Shown one piece after another: positions 8,120-16,909 of a stretch of DNA of 64,000 nt. The stretch is taken from contig CAYUZX010000007.1 of assembly GCA_964449285.1 (NCBI GenBank), positions 1 through 64,000 on the forward strand. The letters run 5' to 3'. Both the position numbers and the translations under genes were made by a program. A model generated the notes under the pieces. That model was not told the DNA's origin. It did no database searches and was given only the letters and a program-made list of their open reading frames with translations. Positions within the stretch are counted from its first letter, which is position 1, and every line of letters starts with the position of its first letter. Origin of the DNA: QYOJ01 sp964449285. Its GTDB lineage: Bacteria; Bacteroidota; Bacteroidia; Bacteroidales; FEN-979.

Positions 8120-9277
8120 TCAGATTTGAGGTATTGGCATAATATTCTGAGGATGTTGTTGTAACTCATTGGCTTCGGCCCAGATTCCGGCAAAATACAT
8201 GGCCAGTGGCCGGTAGAGCAAATGTGCCCATTTGCTGAATGGCATGCGAAGCAGCCAGGGGACTACACTCATCAAATGCAGAATATAAATAATATTGGCC
8301 GCTTCAAACAGTCCTGAACGATGCAGGATATGCTGGACAATACCTGTCAGCACAATGATAACGAGAAGTATGATAAAAACCCAGTCGGTGCTGTGAGATT
8401 TTTGATACTGGATATGTTGTTTTTTAAACCGGCTGTATATAAAATAGACCGTGCCTACAATTAATCCAATGGATGCCAGATAAGCAAACACATGAATTGA
8501 CCAGTTTATTCCGGGACCTTGCTGGAGAGCAGGAAGAAATACCATCACAAGAACCAGCATGGTAACGTATCCGAGCATAAGTCCAAGATGTGCAAACCAT
8601 GGAATATGAATAGCAGAATCCTTTGGATTATCGCATTTTGCATACCGTTTCTGAGAAAAGAAATGCAAGGGGAGTAAATAAATCTGCTTAATATAAAGCC
8701 ACCACGGAGTAGTATACGGATTCCCTTTGATCATGATCAGGTACCACATCCGGAAAGCGTTTCCGATAAGAAAGAGAGCAAGGATAGAACCAATTATCAG
8801 ATCAAACTTATGTATAAAGGAACTTTCGAGAAACGCATCGGGACCGTCATAAACCAGAATATTCCCGGTAGTAAACCCATGATATAAAAGGAATGCTCCC
8901 GTAATAAGGGCAACCATAATAACCGCCAGGATCTCCGCAGTTCTAGATCTGAAGAACAATCCTGCAATCCCAGTCAGATCATACCGGGCGATCAACCATC
9001 TTCGCAGGCTCATCATGGTTTCTCCCGGGGCGGCTTCCCGCGGACATTGTTCGGAACATTGGCCGCAATAGTAACAAAGCCATGGTTCGAGGGAAGTTTC
9101 AATCTTACGTTCAAGACCCATTTGTAACTGCCGGGTTGATTTTCGGGGAAACCTGAACATCTCATCAGAATGCACACATACTGCCGAGCAATCACCGCAA
9201 TGATAGCACATATGTACATCTTCGGCCCCGTACCGAAGCAGGTCTTCAATAAGTTTGGGATTTACTCTTATTGCCAT
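8120..9277 (-). CDS. HdrC-like iron-sulfur domain fused to cytochrome-b-like membrane domain (second module; QmoC-like)
   Basis: This 385-aa protein has an HdrC-like N-terminus with two [4Fe-4S] motifs (C24, C27, C30, C34 and C68, C71, C74, C78). About six transmembrane helices follow from residue 110 on, as in HdrE/NarI-type b cytochromes. Histidines in or next to the helices (in FAHLGLMLG, WSIHVF, VQHILH, YILHLM) are candidate heme ligands, and the FSKWAH motif near the end is typical of Hdr-associated membrane subunits. The HdrC-HdrE fusion is the QmoC arrangement, which predicts electron exchange with menaquinone at the cytoplasmic membrane. It is followed after 18 bp by the type I HdrA gene. 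It is a diverged paralog of the protein encoded at 15755-16909, with the cluster cysteines at identical positions. Confidence 0.88.
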   Translation of the reverse strand: MAIRVNPKLIEDLLRYGAEDVHMCYHCGDCSAVCVHSDEMFRFPRKSTRQLQMGLERKIETSLEPWLCYYCGQCSEQCPREAAPGETMMSLRRWLIARYDLTGIAGLFFRSRTAEILAVIMVALITGAFLLYHGFTTGNILVYDGPDAFLESSFIHKFDLIIGSILALFLIGNAFRMWYLIMIKGNPYTTPWWLYIKQIYLLPLHFFSQKRYAKCDNPKDSAIHIPWFAHLGLMLGYVTMLVLVMVFLPALQQGPGINWSIHVFAYLASIGLIVGTVYFIYSRFKKQHIQYQKSHSTDWVFIILLVIIVLTGIVQHILHRSGLFEAANIIYILHLMSVVPWLLRMPFSKWAHLLYRPLAMYFAGIWAEANELQQHPQNIMPIPQI

Positions 9278-9287
9278 AAGCGCCTCC

Positions 9288-11090
9288 TTATAACGTTATG
9301 ATACTTTTCGCCCTTAATTCAATCTCACTCAAAGAAACACTGCTAAGATGGCCGATACCCTTTCCGCTGGTTATGCTTCGCAACACCCCTGCAGCTACAG
9401 CAGAACCCTGGGCTACTGTGTCGGGGATATCTTTCGGACTCTGACACATTCCCGCAACATAAATCCCGCCCTTCTCTGTATCGGTTGGATTCCCGTTGTA
9501 ATCCAGTTCTGAGAACCATCCGTCTGTATCTCTGGTTATACCCAAAATGTTGCTGAGTTCCTCACTTCCAGGGGCTGGAATCAGTCCCACTGCAAGGATA
9601 ACCAGATCCACGTCGAACTCAACAACTCTATCCTGAATGATGTCTTCGCCCTTAACGACCATCTGTCCATCGTTCATTGCTACTGAAGCCGATCTTCCCC
9701 TGACTACAAATGTTCCTTCCTGTTTTATCCTTTCTGAAAATTCCTCATATCCTTTTCCGAAAGCCCGCATATCAATATAAAATTCGTAGCAGGTGACATC
9801 GGGTATTTTTTCTTTCACAAGGTGGGCAAACTTCAGGGAATACATACAGCAAACCCTTGAACAATAGGCATTGTACTTTTTATTACGTGATCCCACGCAG
9901 TGTATAATTGCTACCGATTTGGGAGGTGTTCCATCCACGGAGAAGATCCATTCCTCCTCTTTGGTCCGTTTATTTATCTGTTTGGTCTTTGTAACGATCT
10001 TGCCTCCTGTAGTCCCTGAGGCATTGGTGAGACGTTCGAATTCCAGGGCAGTGACTACATTGGGGTAAACACCATAACCGTATTGTGGAATCTTACTGAC
10101 ATCAAGAACATCATACCCTGTGGCAAGAATAATATTCCCCACTTCAATCTCTATGACCTCATCCGATGCATTAAGATCGATGCACTCCTTAGGGCATTTC
10201 TTAACACATACACCGCATTTCTTTCCTTCCGACTGGATGTAGGTGCAGTTCTTTTCATCTACCAGAAAAGCATTTGGAACAGCCTGAGGGAATGGAATAT
10301 AGATGGCTTTGCGTTTCGAAATATTTGCGTCAAACTCACTATCCACCCATACAGGGCATACATCGGAGCAGATACTGCAGGCGACACATGATTTTATATC
10401 GACCCTGCGGGCATGTTGAAGGATTTTCACCTGGTAGGCGCCAGGGTTCCCGCTTACTCCAATAACCTCTGAATAGGTCATTAACCGGATCATATCATGC
10501 TGTCCAACGGAAACCATTTTCGGGGTCAGAATGCAGGCAGAACAGTCCAATGTCGGGAATGTCTTATCAAACATCGCCATATGGCCCCCGATTGTTCCGG
10601 TCTTTTCTATCAGGTACACTTCTTTGTCCGCATCTGCAACTTCCAGCGCTGCCTGGATACCTGCAATTCCTCCTCCAATGATAAGGGTCGTGTGATTGAC
10701 CGGATTTTGGGCCGGAATTGCCGCCAAAGAGAAGGGAACGGCATATGTAGCGCAGGCAACAATTGCTTTTGCCCGCTCCAATGCCATATCGCCGGTAGCG
10801 CCATGTTCGTTAAACGAAGCCAGATAGACCTCTTTTGGATTATGCCCTGCCAGCACCATTGCTTTGGTGAAAACAGGTTTAAAGTAGCCAGGCGTATCTC
10901 CGGCAATTACGATCCGGTCAAGATTATCCTGTTTAATCCTGCCAGAGAGCACGTCGGAAACCAGGCGCGGATTAACGCCCAGAATCTGCACGGTCACAAC
11001 GTCAGGAAGGTTTGCGCTGTATTTTGCCACTGATTCAATACTGAATTTCTTCGTCTCATCAAGCTGGCAGAAAAAAACACCAATTCTCAT
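9288..11090 (-). CDS. HdrA-like FAD/Fe-S subunit, type II with internal ferredoxin (second module)
   Basis: A 600-aa HdrA-family protein that differs from type I. It lacks the N-terminal CxCG motif and the C-terminal ferredoxin. Instead it has an internal dicluster ferredoxin insert at about 235-299 (C235, C238, C241, C245 and C282, C292, C295, C299), preceded by a conserved LDCSAC sequence (C183, C186). The FAD motif GGGIAGI lies at about 139-145. The HdrA cluster cysteines are C398, C410, C414 and C415. This matches HdrA/QmoB-like core proteins but without QmoB's C-terminal MvhD domain, which here is a separate gene in the operon. It starts the downstream module, 39 bp after mvhA, and is paralogous to the gene at 16906-18726. 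Confidence 0.9.
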   Translation of the reverse strand: MRIGVFFCQLDETKKFSIESVAKYSANLPDVVTVQILGVNPRLVSDVLSGRIKQDNLDRIVIAGDTPGYFKPVFTKAMVLAGHNPKEVYLASFNEHGATGDMALERAKAIVACATYAVPFSLAAIPAQNPVNHTTLIIGGGIAGIQAALEVADADKEVYLIEKTGTIGGHMAMFDKTFPTLDCSACILTPKMVSVGQHDMIRLMTYSEVIGVSGNPGAYQVKILQHARRVDIKSCVACSICSDVCPVWVDSEFDANISKRKAIYIPFPQAVPNAFLVDEKNCTYIQSEGKKCGVCVKKCPKECIDLNASDEVIEIEVGNIILATGYDVLDVSKIPQYGYGVYPNVVTALEFERLTNASGTTGGKIVTKTKQINKRTKEEEWIFSVDGTPPKSVAIIHCVGSRNKKYNAYCSRVCCMYSLKFAHLVKEKIPDVTCYEFYIDMRAFGKGYEEFSERIKQEGTFVVRGRSASVAMNDGQMVVKGEDIIQDRVVEFDVDLVILAVGLIPAPGSEELSNILGITRDTDGWFSELDYNGNPTDTEKGGIYVAGMCQSPKDIPDTVAQGSAVAAGVLRSITSGKGIGHLSSVSLSEIELRAKSIITL

Positions 11091-11129
11091 ATGACTGAAA
11101 TTTAAAGATCAAGAATAACAGTAGATTGT

Positions 11130-12593
11130 CTACTCTCTCTTAGTAGACTGCAAAATATTCCCTTCCTCATCCCTGACATTCAGTATCATTCTCATTTGGC
11201 CGGGAAGCGAATGCGTGGCGCAAGAAAAACAAGGATCGTATGCACGGAAGGCCATTTCGATCATATTCAAGGTCCCTTCATTGACCTCTACCCCTTTTTT
11301 GATCAGCCCCTGTGCGGCTTTTTTTATTGACATGCAAATCGCAGCATTATTGTTTGTGGTGCCAACGATCAGGTTAACTTTTTTGACCATCCCTTTGTCA
11401 TCTGTCCAGTAATGATGTGTAAGGGTTCCCCGTTGAGCTTCAACCACGCCAACACCCTCGCCAACAATTTTTTCAAGGGGTGTGCGCAAATCTTTTCCAA
11501 TAATATCGGGGTCTTTAGCTAGTTCAAGGCAATGCTCAGCAGAATAGATTAACTCAACTAACCTGGCCCAATGCATTGCCAGAGTCGCATGAACAGGCTT
11601 CCCTCCAAGGGTTTCGTACATAAATTCATATTCCTTCTGGGCAATGGGCGTAGCCATACCATCTGCTGCATTCAACCTTGATAAGGGTGTTGCTTGATAA
11701 ACAGATGAATCCTGTCCGTCAATAAAACCCTTCCAACCAATCTTTTTCAGATACGGAAATTTTAAATAGCTCCATGGCTCAACCCGTTCCTCAACATAAT
11801 CAATATATTCACCTGCACTGTATTTGTACAATTCGTTCCCTTTCGTATCTACAACACGCACTTTGCCATCGTAAAAATTCACTAAATTGTTGTTATCTAC
11901 GAGTCCCATTGAATGAAGGACAAGCGAATAGGGGCCGTTGAGGATCAAATCCACATAGTCCTTATTTCCAAGGACAACATCCTTGAACAACTGAATGGAA
12001 AATTTAGAGAATTCAACAAAACCTTCTGCTTTCTTTACGATATCATCCCGTTGTTCAGGTGTAATTCCTTTTTTAACGCCACCGGGAATGTTCATGACTA
12101 CATGGGTCTGATGACCTCCGATCAGAGCCTGAATTTCCTGGGCAATCCGACGTTGTTTGATCACTTCGGTGCCAATCTCCAATCCTACTTTGGCGATCAC
12201 GCCCAGGATATTCCGTTCGGCCGGGTCTGCCGTTGGCCCTACTACAAAATCAGGGGCTGCGAGGGCATAAAAATGTGCGATATGACTGTGAACGAAATGA
12301 GCCATATAAAACAGTTCCCTGATTTTTTTTGCGGTTGCCGTAGGTTCGACTCCGAACACAGCATCAACAGCTTTGCCCGATGCCATATGGTGACAACCGG
12401 GACAAACTCCGCAAATCTTTGTCACAATAGAGGGAAGCTCCTCAACAGGCCGGCCTTCGCAAAATTTTTCAAATCCACGCAGTTCCGGAACCTGAAAGTA
12501 TGCATTTTCGACCTCTCCGTCCTGATTCAGGAAAATATCGATTTTTCCGTGTCCTTCAAGACGGGTAATCGGATCAATGGTGATGGTTCTCAT
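11130..12593 (-). CDS. mvhA: [NiFe] hydrogenase large subunit, MvhA-type (group 3c-like)
   Basis: The 487-aa catalytic subunit carries the two nickel-iron ligand motifs: ICGVCPGCH at the N-terminus (C61, C64, H68) and DPCFSCATH near the C-terminus (C455, C458). The 26 residues after His461 form the extension removed by the maturation peptidase, whose gene ends the operon. Sequence and neighbours (MvhG, MvhD, HdrA) place it with the F420-non-reducing Mvh hydrogenases, which split H2 and feed Hdr complexes through MvhD. Its start codon overlaps the mvhG stop in an ATGA. It is cytoplasmic: no Tat signal appears on the small subunit. It may work in H2 uptake or evolution; the direction cannot be read from the sequence. 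Confidence 0.93.
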   Translation of the reverse strand: MRTITIDPITRLEGHGKIDIFLNQDGEVENAYFQVPELRGFEKFCEGRPVEELPSIVTKICGVCPGCHHMASGKAVDAVFGVEPTATAKKIRELFYMAHFVHSHIAHFYALAAPDFVVGPTADPAERNILGVIAKVGLEIGTEVIKQRRIAQEIQALIGGHQTHVVMNIPGGVKKGITPEQRDDIVKKAEGFVEFSKFSIQLFKDVVLGNKDYVDLILNGPYSLVLHSMGLVDNNNLVNFYDGKVRVVDTKGNELYKYSAGEYIDYVEERVEPWSYLKFPYLKKIGWKGFIDGQDSSVYQATPLSRLNAADGMATPIAQKEYEFMYETLGGKPVHATLAMHWARLVELIYSAEHCLELAKDPDIIGKDLRTPLEKIVGEGVGVVEAQRGTLTHHYWTDDKGMVKKVNLIVGTTNNNAAICMSIKKAAQGLIKKGVEVNEGTLNMIEMAFRAYDPCFSCATHSLPGQMRMILNVRDEEGNILQSTKRE

Positions 12594-13576
12594 TGTACTT
12601 TCCTCCCTAAAATTGAGCCGGGTAAACTAAAACGGTAGAAAAGTCCGGCAGGGTCAACAATCGTTTCAATTATTTCATCTATTTCTTCAGGTTTGTCAGC
12701 ATTGATCATCGTACCAATCGCCGACATCATTTTTGCACCCGGATCTGATGCTCCGGGAGGAGGGCCATAACAGCCCCTGCATGGAGAATTGCCCTCCACA
12801 CACCTTACACCACACCCACCCCGGGTAGCAGGCCCCATACATATGACCCCCTGCTCAAGGAAACATGTTTCCTTATCATCCTGGATCTCCCAGGGGCGGT
12901 AGAATCTGTCAATCGTTTTATTTTCCGATTTTGTTCGTTTGCATTCGTCGCAATTGGTTTTGTCGTTGGCCCCCACAACAGACCCAGGAGGAGGAAGCTG
13001 GGCCCCTGATACGATAGCAGTAAAAACTTCGATCAATCGTTCACTTTGAGGAGGACATCCGGGAATGTAGTAATCCACATCCACCACCTTATTAAGGGGT
13101 AGGACATCATTAAAAAATTCCGGAAGTTTTAACGTGCCTTCTTTAACGGGGTATTCCGTAACCGGAAATATTCGCTCGGGATTTTTTGTGGATTCGGTTT
13201 CCACGTAAGCACGTTCGAATACCTCTGATTTCCCGGAAAAATTTGCCAGTCCAGGGATTCCACCCATGTATGCACAAGAACCATAAGCTACAAGGATCTT
13301 GGTTTTTTTACGCAGAAGCTCAGCTATGTGTTTATTTTCACTATTTCTGACAGCGCCATTGAAGAGCGTTAGATCGATCGATTGATCAGGCATTGCTTCA
13401 ACATCTTTGTATTTAATATCCAGGGCAATCGGCCAGAATACCGGATCTGCGGCGGCAACAATATCAAGCAGCTTCTCATGTGTGTCAAGCACTGATACGC
13501 AACACCCGCCACATGCGGATCCCCAGTAAACAGCCAGTTTCAGTTTGGGTTTGGGATTAGTTTGTTCTGCTGACAT
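12590..13576 (-). CDS. mvhG: [NiFe] hydrogenase small subunit, MvhG-type
   Basis: This 328-aa iron-sulfur subunit transfers electrons between the Ni-Fe site and MvhD. The proximal-cluster motif is near the N-terminus (GSACGGC, C22 and C25), with later cysteines in GSCAYMGG and PGCPPQ. A Cys-rich C-terminal section (about 215-280) supplies the medial and distal clusters. There is no twin-arginine signal peptide, so the enzyme is cytoplasmic, as expected for group 3. The gene overlaps mvhA by 4 bp and lies 3 bp after mvhD, an order D-G-A seen in several Mvh operons. Confidence 0.93.
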   Translation of the reverse strand: MSAEQTNPKPKLKLAVYWGSACGGCCVSVLDTHEKLLDIVAAADPVFWPIALDIKYKDVEAMPDQSIDLTLFNGAVRNSENKHIAELLRKKTKILVAYGSCAYMGGIPGLANFSGKSEVFERAYVETESTKNPERIFPVTEYPVKEGTLKLPEFFNDVLPLNKVVDVDYYIPGCPPQSERLIEVFTAIVSGAQLPPPGSVVGANDKTNCDECKRTKSENKTIDRFYRPWEIQDDKETCFLEQGVICMGPATRGGCGVRCVEGNSPCRGCYGPPPGASDPGAKMMSAIGTMINADKPEEIDEIIETIVDPAGLFYRFSLPGSILGRKVQ

Positions 13577-13579
13577 GAT

Positions 13580-14014
13580 TTATACGTTTAAATGTTCCAC
13601 TTCCAATGAACTTTTTACTTTACTCGGACCCATCGATAACAGGGTTTTTGTCATATCATTCACCAGTTCGGCGAACTGCTTGCCTTCACTTGCGCTGATC
13701 CACTCCAGCCGTAGGCGGTCTTTTTCAATACCCATTTGCTGGGTGAATTTCTGAAGCAGTTTAAAACGCCTGAGGCATTTGTAATTTCCTTCCTGGTAAT
13801 GACAGTCCCCGGGATGGCATCCACATACCAGGACTCCATCCGCCCCCTGTTGAAAAGCTTTCAGGATGAAAGTTGGTTCTATTCTTCCTGAACACATGAT
13901 GCGGATGATCCGGATGTTCGGAGCATAGTGAAGTCTTGAAGTTCCTGCAAGGTCGGCACCTGTATAGGCACACCAGTTGCAAAGAAAGGCTACGATTTTT
14001 GGTCTGAAGTCCAT
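13580..14014 (-). CDS. mvhD: MvhD-like [2Fe-2S] electron-transfer subunit linking hydrogenase to HdrA
   Basis: This 144-aa protein carries the MvhD/FlpD cysteine pattern: FLCNWCAY near residue 12, IMCSGR near 40, and CGCHPGDCHY near 64-73. In methanogens MvhD passes electrons from MvhG to HdrA. The ATG at 14014 is chosen because it gives the canonical N-terminus (KIVAFLCNWC); the frame stays open 40 codons further upstream, but that part overlaps the previous gene's 3' end and has no family resemblance. The gene sits between the type I HdrA of the first module (14 bp upstream) and mvhG (3 bp downstream), so it is positioned to connect the two parts of the complex. Confidence 0.9.
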   Translation of the reverse strand: MDFRPKIVAFLCNWCAYTGADLAGTSRLHYAPNIRIIRIMCSGRIEPTFILKAFQQGADGVLVCGCHPGDCHYQEGNYKCLRRFKLLQKFTQQMGIEKDRLRLEWISASEGKQFAELVNDMTKTLLSMGPSKVKSSLEVEHLNV

Positions 14015-14028
14015 AGTTAACTTACTTT

Positions 14029-15750
14029 TTATGACATTGACATGATACCTTCTATTTCTGAAAGAATCTGTAAATCGGTAAAGTGCTTGCTGATGATGGC
14101 ACCTGCCGGGCAAGCGGAACCGCAGGTTCCACAACCTTTACACAGGATCTCATTGACAGTAGAGACTTTGTTGTTTTCATCATAGGAGATCGCTTTGTAA
14201 GGACAAACACTGATACAGGTCTGACATCCGCAACACATTAATTCATTTACGCTTGCAGTAGTCACTTCAACAGGTACAGATCCCTGAGCAATTGCACCAA
14301 GGATCCGGGCTGCTGCTGCTCTTGCCTGCGCAACCGAATCAGGAATATCCTTTGGTCCCTGGCAGGTCCCGATAATATATACACCTCCGGTGGTTGTTGC
14401 TACCGGGTCAAGTTTTGGATGTTTTTCAATAAAGAACTGGTTCCCGCAAAGACTGACTCCAATGGCCCGAACTACCTGTTTTACATTTTCATGTGCCTCC
14501 ATATTCACCATCAGGATCACCATATCGACAGGAACTTCAATGGACTGACCCGAAAGCAACTCATCCATTTCGATGATCATGTTGCAGTTATCTGACCTGT
14601 CAGCCTGATGGATGACCGGCAACTTCTTCTGCTGATCATACATCAGGAAGATGATCTGTTTATGCGTTGTAAGGGCGTAAAACTCTTCATGGCCTTTACC
14701 ATATGCTCGCATATCGGCATAGATCTCAAAAATATTTGCTTCAGGCAAAGCAGCCCGTACCTGGTGGACATACTTCAGGGCAGCCATGCAACAAACCCTG
14801 GAACAATACTCATGGTATTTTTTATTCCTGCTTCCAACGCAATGAATGATGGCCACATTCCGGGGTTCTTTCCCGTAAACTGTGAGAATTTTTCCGGCAA
14901 GGAGTTTCTCCTCAAATTCAAAGGATGTGATCACATCCGGAAATTCCTTGTAATTGTACTCCGAAATAACTTCCGGGTCAAACGGTTTTAACCCGACAGC
15001 TGCAATGATATTCCCGAATTCAAGTTCAACAGGATCCTGTCCGTTGACGCTGATAGCCGTTTTGAAATTTCCAATATAGCCGGTCACTTCACGTATTTCT
15101 GTCTCCAGAAATACGCTGATATTGGGATGGTTATCCACCCGCTGTACAATCGGCTTGATCATCTGCTGGGCGCTGGATAGATGAGGGAATGTAAGATCAA
15201 ACTTTTTGACCTGTCCTCCAAGCTGGTCACTCTTTTCCACCAGGTACACCTGCTTCCCGGCATTTGCGATCTCCAGTGCGGCTGTCAGTCCTGAAATACC
15301 TCCCCCTATCACAAGGGTCGCCGGATTGACATTGACAAACCGTTTTTGAAGCGGTTCATGATACCGCACGCGACGGATTGCTGCTATGACCAGGTCGATG
15401 GCTTTGTTGGTGGCTTCGGTGCGGTCGGTATGGACCCACGAATCCTGCTCCCTGATATTTGCCATCTCAAACAGGTATGGGTTTATTCCAGCCTTTTCAC
15501 AAGCGGTCCGGAAAGTCAGTTCGTGAATTCGCGGAGAACAGGCTGCCACCACAACCCGGTTAAGGTTATGCAATTTGATGTCTTTAATGATCAGATCCTG
15601 GCCCGGATCCGAGCACATATATTTATAATCTTTGGCAAGTGTAACATTCGGCAAAGCCTTAACTTCATTTGTGACAGCTTCAACATCAACCATTTTTGAA
15701 ATGTTGGTACCGCACCAGCAAACATAGACGCCTATTCTTGGCTCTTCCAT
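14029..15750 (-). CDS. HdrA-like FAD/Fe-S subunit, type I (first module; QmoA-like)
   Basis: A 573-aa paralog of the protein at 6371-8101 with the same layout. The N-terminal CWCG (C11, C13) is followed by an FAD motif GGGISGL at about 148-154, the HdrA cluster cysteines in HCVGS...YCSRVCC, and a C-terminal dicluster ferredoxin (CCGCQTCISVCP and CKGCGTCGSACP). It is the likely direct partner of MvhD, whose gene follows after 14 bp, as HdrA is in methanogens. The gene begins 4 bp after the HdrC/cytochrome-b gene. Flavin-based bifurcation is known for HdrA of methanogens; whether it occurs here is inference. Confidence 0.9.
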   Translation of the reverse strand: MEEPRIGVYVCWCGTNISKMVDVEAVTNEVKALPNVTLAKDYKYMCSDPGQDLIIKDIKLHNLNRVVVAACSPRIHELTFRTACEKAGINPYLFEMANIREQDSWVHTDRTEATNKAIDLVIAAIRRVRYHEPLQKRFVNVNPATLVIGGGISGLTAALEIANAGKQVYLVEKSDQLGGQVKKFDLTFPHLSSAQQMIKPIVQRVDNHPNISVFLETEIREVTGYIGNFKTAISVNGQDPVELEFGNIIAAVGLKPFDPEVISEYNYKEFPDVITSFEFEEKLLAGKILTVYGKEPRNVAIIHCVGSRNKKYHEYCSRVCCMAALKYVHQVRAALPEANIFEIYADMRAYGKGHEEFYALTTHKQIIFLMYDQQKKLPVIHQADRSDNCNMIIEMDELLSGQSIEVPVDMVILMVNMEAHENVKQVVRAIGVSLCGNQFFIEKHPKLDPVATTTGGVYIIGTCQGPKDIPDSVAQARAAAARILGAIAQGSVPVEVTTASVNELMCCGCQTCISVCPYKAISYDENNKVSTVNEILCKGCGTCGSACPAGAIISKHFTDLQILSEIEGIMSMS

Positions 15751-15754
15751 AGGG

Positions 15755-16909
15755 TTAGTTTATCGAGTTAGTTTTTGTTTTTCTGGGGACTGCATGTTTT
15801 TTAAGATGCTGAAAATAAACGGCAAAAGGCCGGTAAGCAAGGTGAGACCATTTCGAAAATGGAACTTCGATCAAAATCATTGGGACCAAAACAGCCATAT
15901 GAATAATATAGAAAATATAGGTAGCATAGGGCATTCCGTAGATCCTGAAAATATGAATCAGAATTCCTGTTATTACGGTAAGTGTCAGCATTACCAGAAA
16001 AAGCCAGTCACTTACATGAGAGAAATAAAACTTCACATCCTTTCTTCTCATTCTTCCAGTAATGGCAACCAGCAAACCGAAAAGCAACCCAAAGGTGGCG
16101 TAATAGCCGAGTGCACGCTGCAGATGCCAGGCCGGTACGATCTTTTCGGTCTGAAACCAGGGAAGAAAGACAACCACAACGATAAACATGATGGTATACC
16201 CCGACATGAGAAACCAATGTGAAAACCAGTATCGTTTGTCATCACATTTCCCAAACTTGGGTTGAACTGAGAAATTGAAAACCAGCCGCCAGAACTCCCG
16301 GACATGAACCCAAAAAGTAACCTTAGTATGGCCATGCTTCCAGATAATCTTATAATACATTCTCAGAATATTGGAAATGAGCAAACCGCCAACCACAATA
16401 GCCATAGCCCAGTCGAATGCCTCAATGATATGAATGGGGGCAAATGAATTGATCTTTACTCCTCCCTGGGATGTCAGTTCCGTGGTAAACGAATAGCCCA
16501 TCGCAGGAAGCCCGATTAGGAACGCGATCACTACGAGGACAGCGATAAGGAGAATGGATCCGATCTCCCAGACTTCGGATGTATAGAATTTTTTTGAAAG
16601 ACCTGTCCAGTCATAAATGGAAGTCAGGTATCGTCGCAACGACATCATCAGTTCACCGGGGTTGGCATCTCTTGGACAAGTACTGGTGCAATCGCCGCAA
16701 TAGTAACACAACCATGGTTCAACGCTGGATTCGATTTCATTTTTCAAACCCATCTGCATCAACCTGATTTTTTTTCTTGGGAAAAGAAATCCCTCTTCCG
16801 AAAGGGGACACATGGCAGTGCATGTGCCGCAATGATAGCAGGCATTCCAGTCCCCAATGCCAAATTGCATCAGTTGATTACGAAGTTCGGGATGAACACG
16901 GACACTCAT
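15755..16909 (-). CDS. HdrC-like iron-sulfur domain fused to cytochrome-b-like membrane domain (first module; QmoC-like)
   Basis: This 384-aa protein has the same architecture as the product of 8120-9277. Two HdrC-type [4Fe-4S] motifs use C24, C27, C30, C34 and C68, C71, C74, C78. Five to six membrane helices then carry several histidines (FSHWFLM, AWHLQRAL, LIHIFR, YIIHMA), followed by the conserved VPFSKWSH motif. By analogy with QmoC it should exchange electrons with menaquinone through heme b. The start codon overlaps the preceding type II HdrA gene by 4 bp and the next gene follows after 4 bp, so translation is probably coupled. The two membrane subunits differ clearly in sequence outside the cluster motifs, which points to an old duplication. 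Confidence 0.88.
   Translation of the reverse strand: MSVRVHPELRNQLMQFGIGDWNACYHCGTCTAMCPLSEEGFLFPRKKIRLMQMGLKNEIESSVEPWLCYYCGDCTSTCPRDANPGELMMSLRRYLTSIYDWTGLSKKFYTSEVWEIGSILLIAVLVVIAFLIGLPAMGYSFTTELTSQGGVKINSFAPIHIIEAFDWAMAIVVGGLLISNILRMYYKIIWKHGHTKVTFWVHVREFWRLVFNFSVQPKFGKCDDKRYWFSHWFLMSGYTIMFIVVVVFLPWFQTEKIVPAWHLQRALGYYATFGLLFGLLVAITGRMRRKDVKFYFSHVSDWLFLVMLTLTVITGILIHIFRIYGMPYATYIFYIIHMAVLVPMILIEVPFSKWSHLAYRPFAVYFQHLKKHAVPRKTKTNSIN

Noticed and set aside
10497..11033. Plus-strand open frame of 178 aa opposite the type II HdrA gene
   Set aside because: It lies fully antisense to a strongly supported gene, has no family signature, and is a shadow of codon bias.
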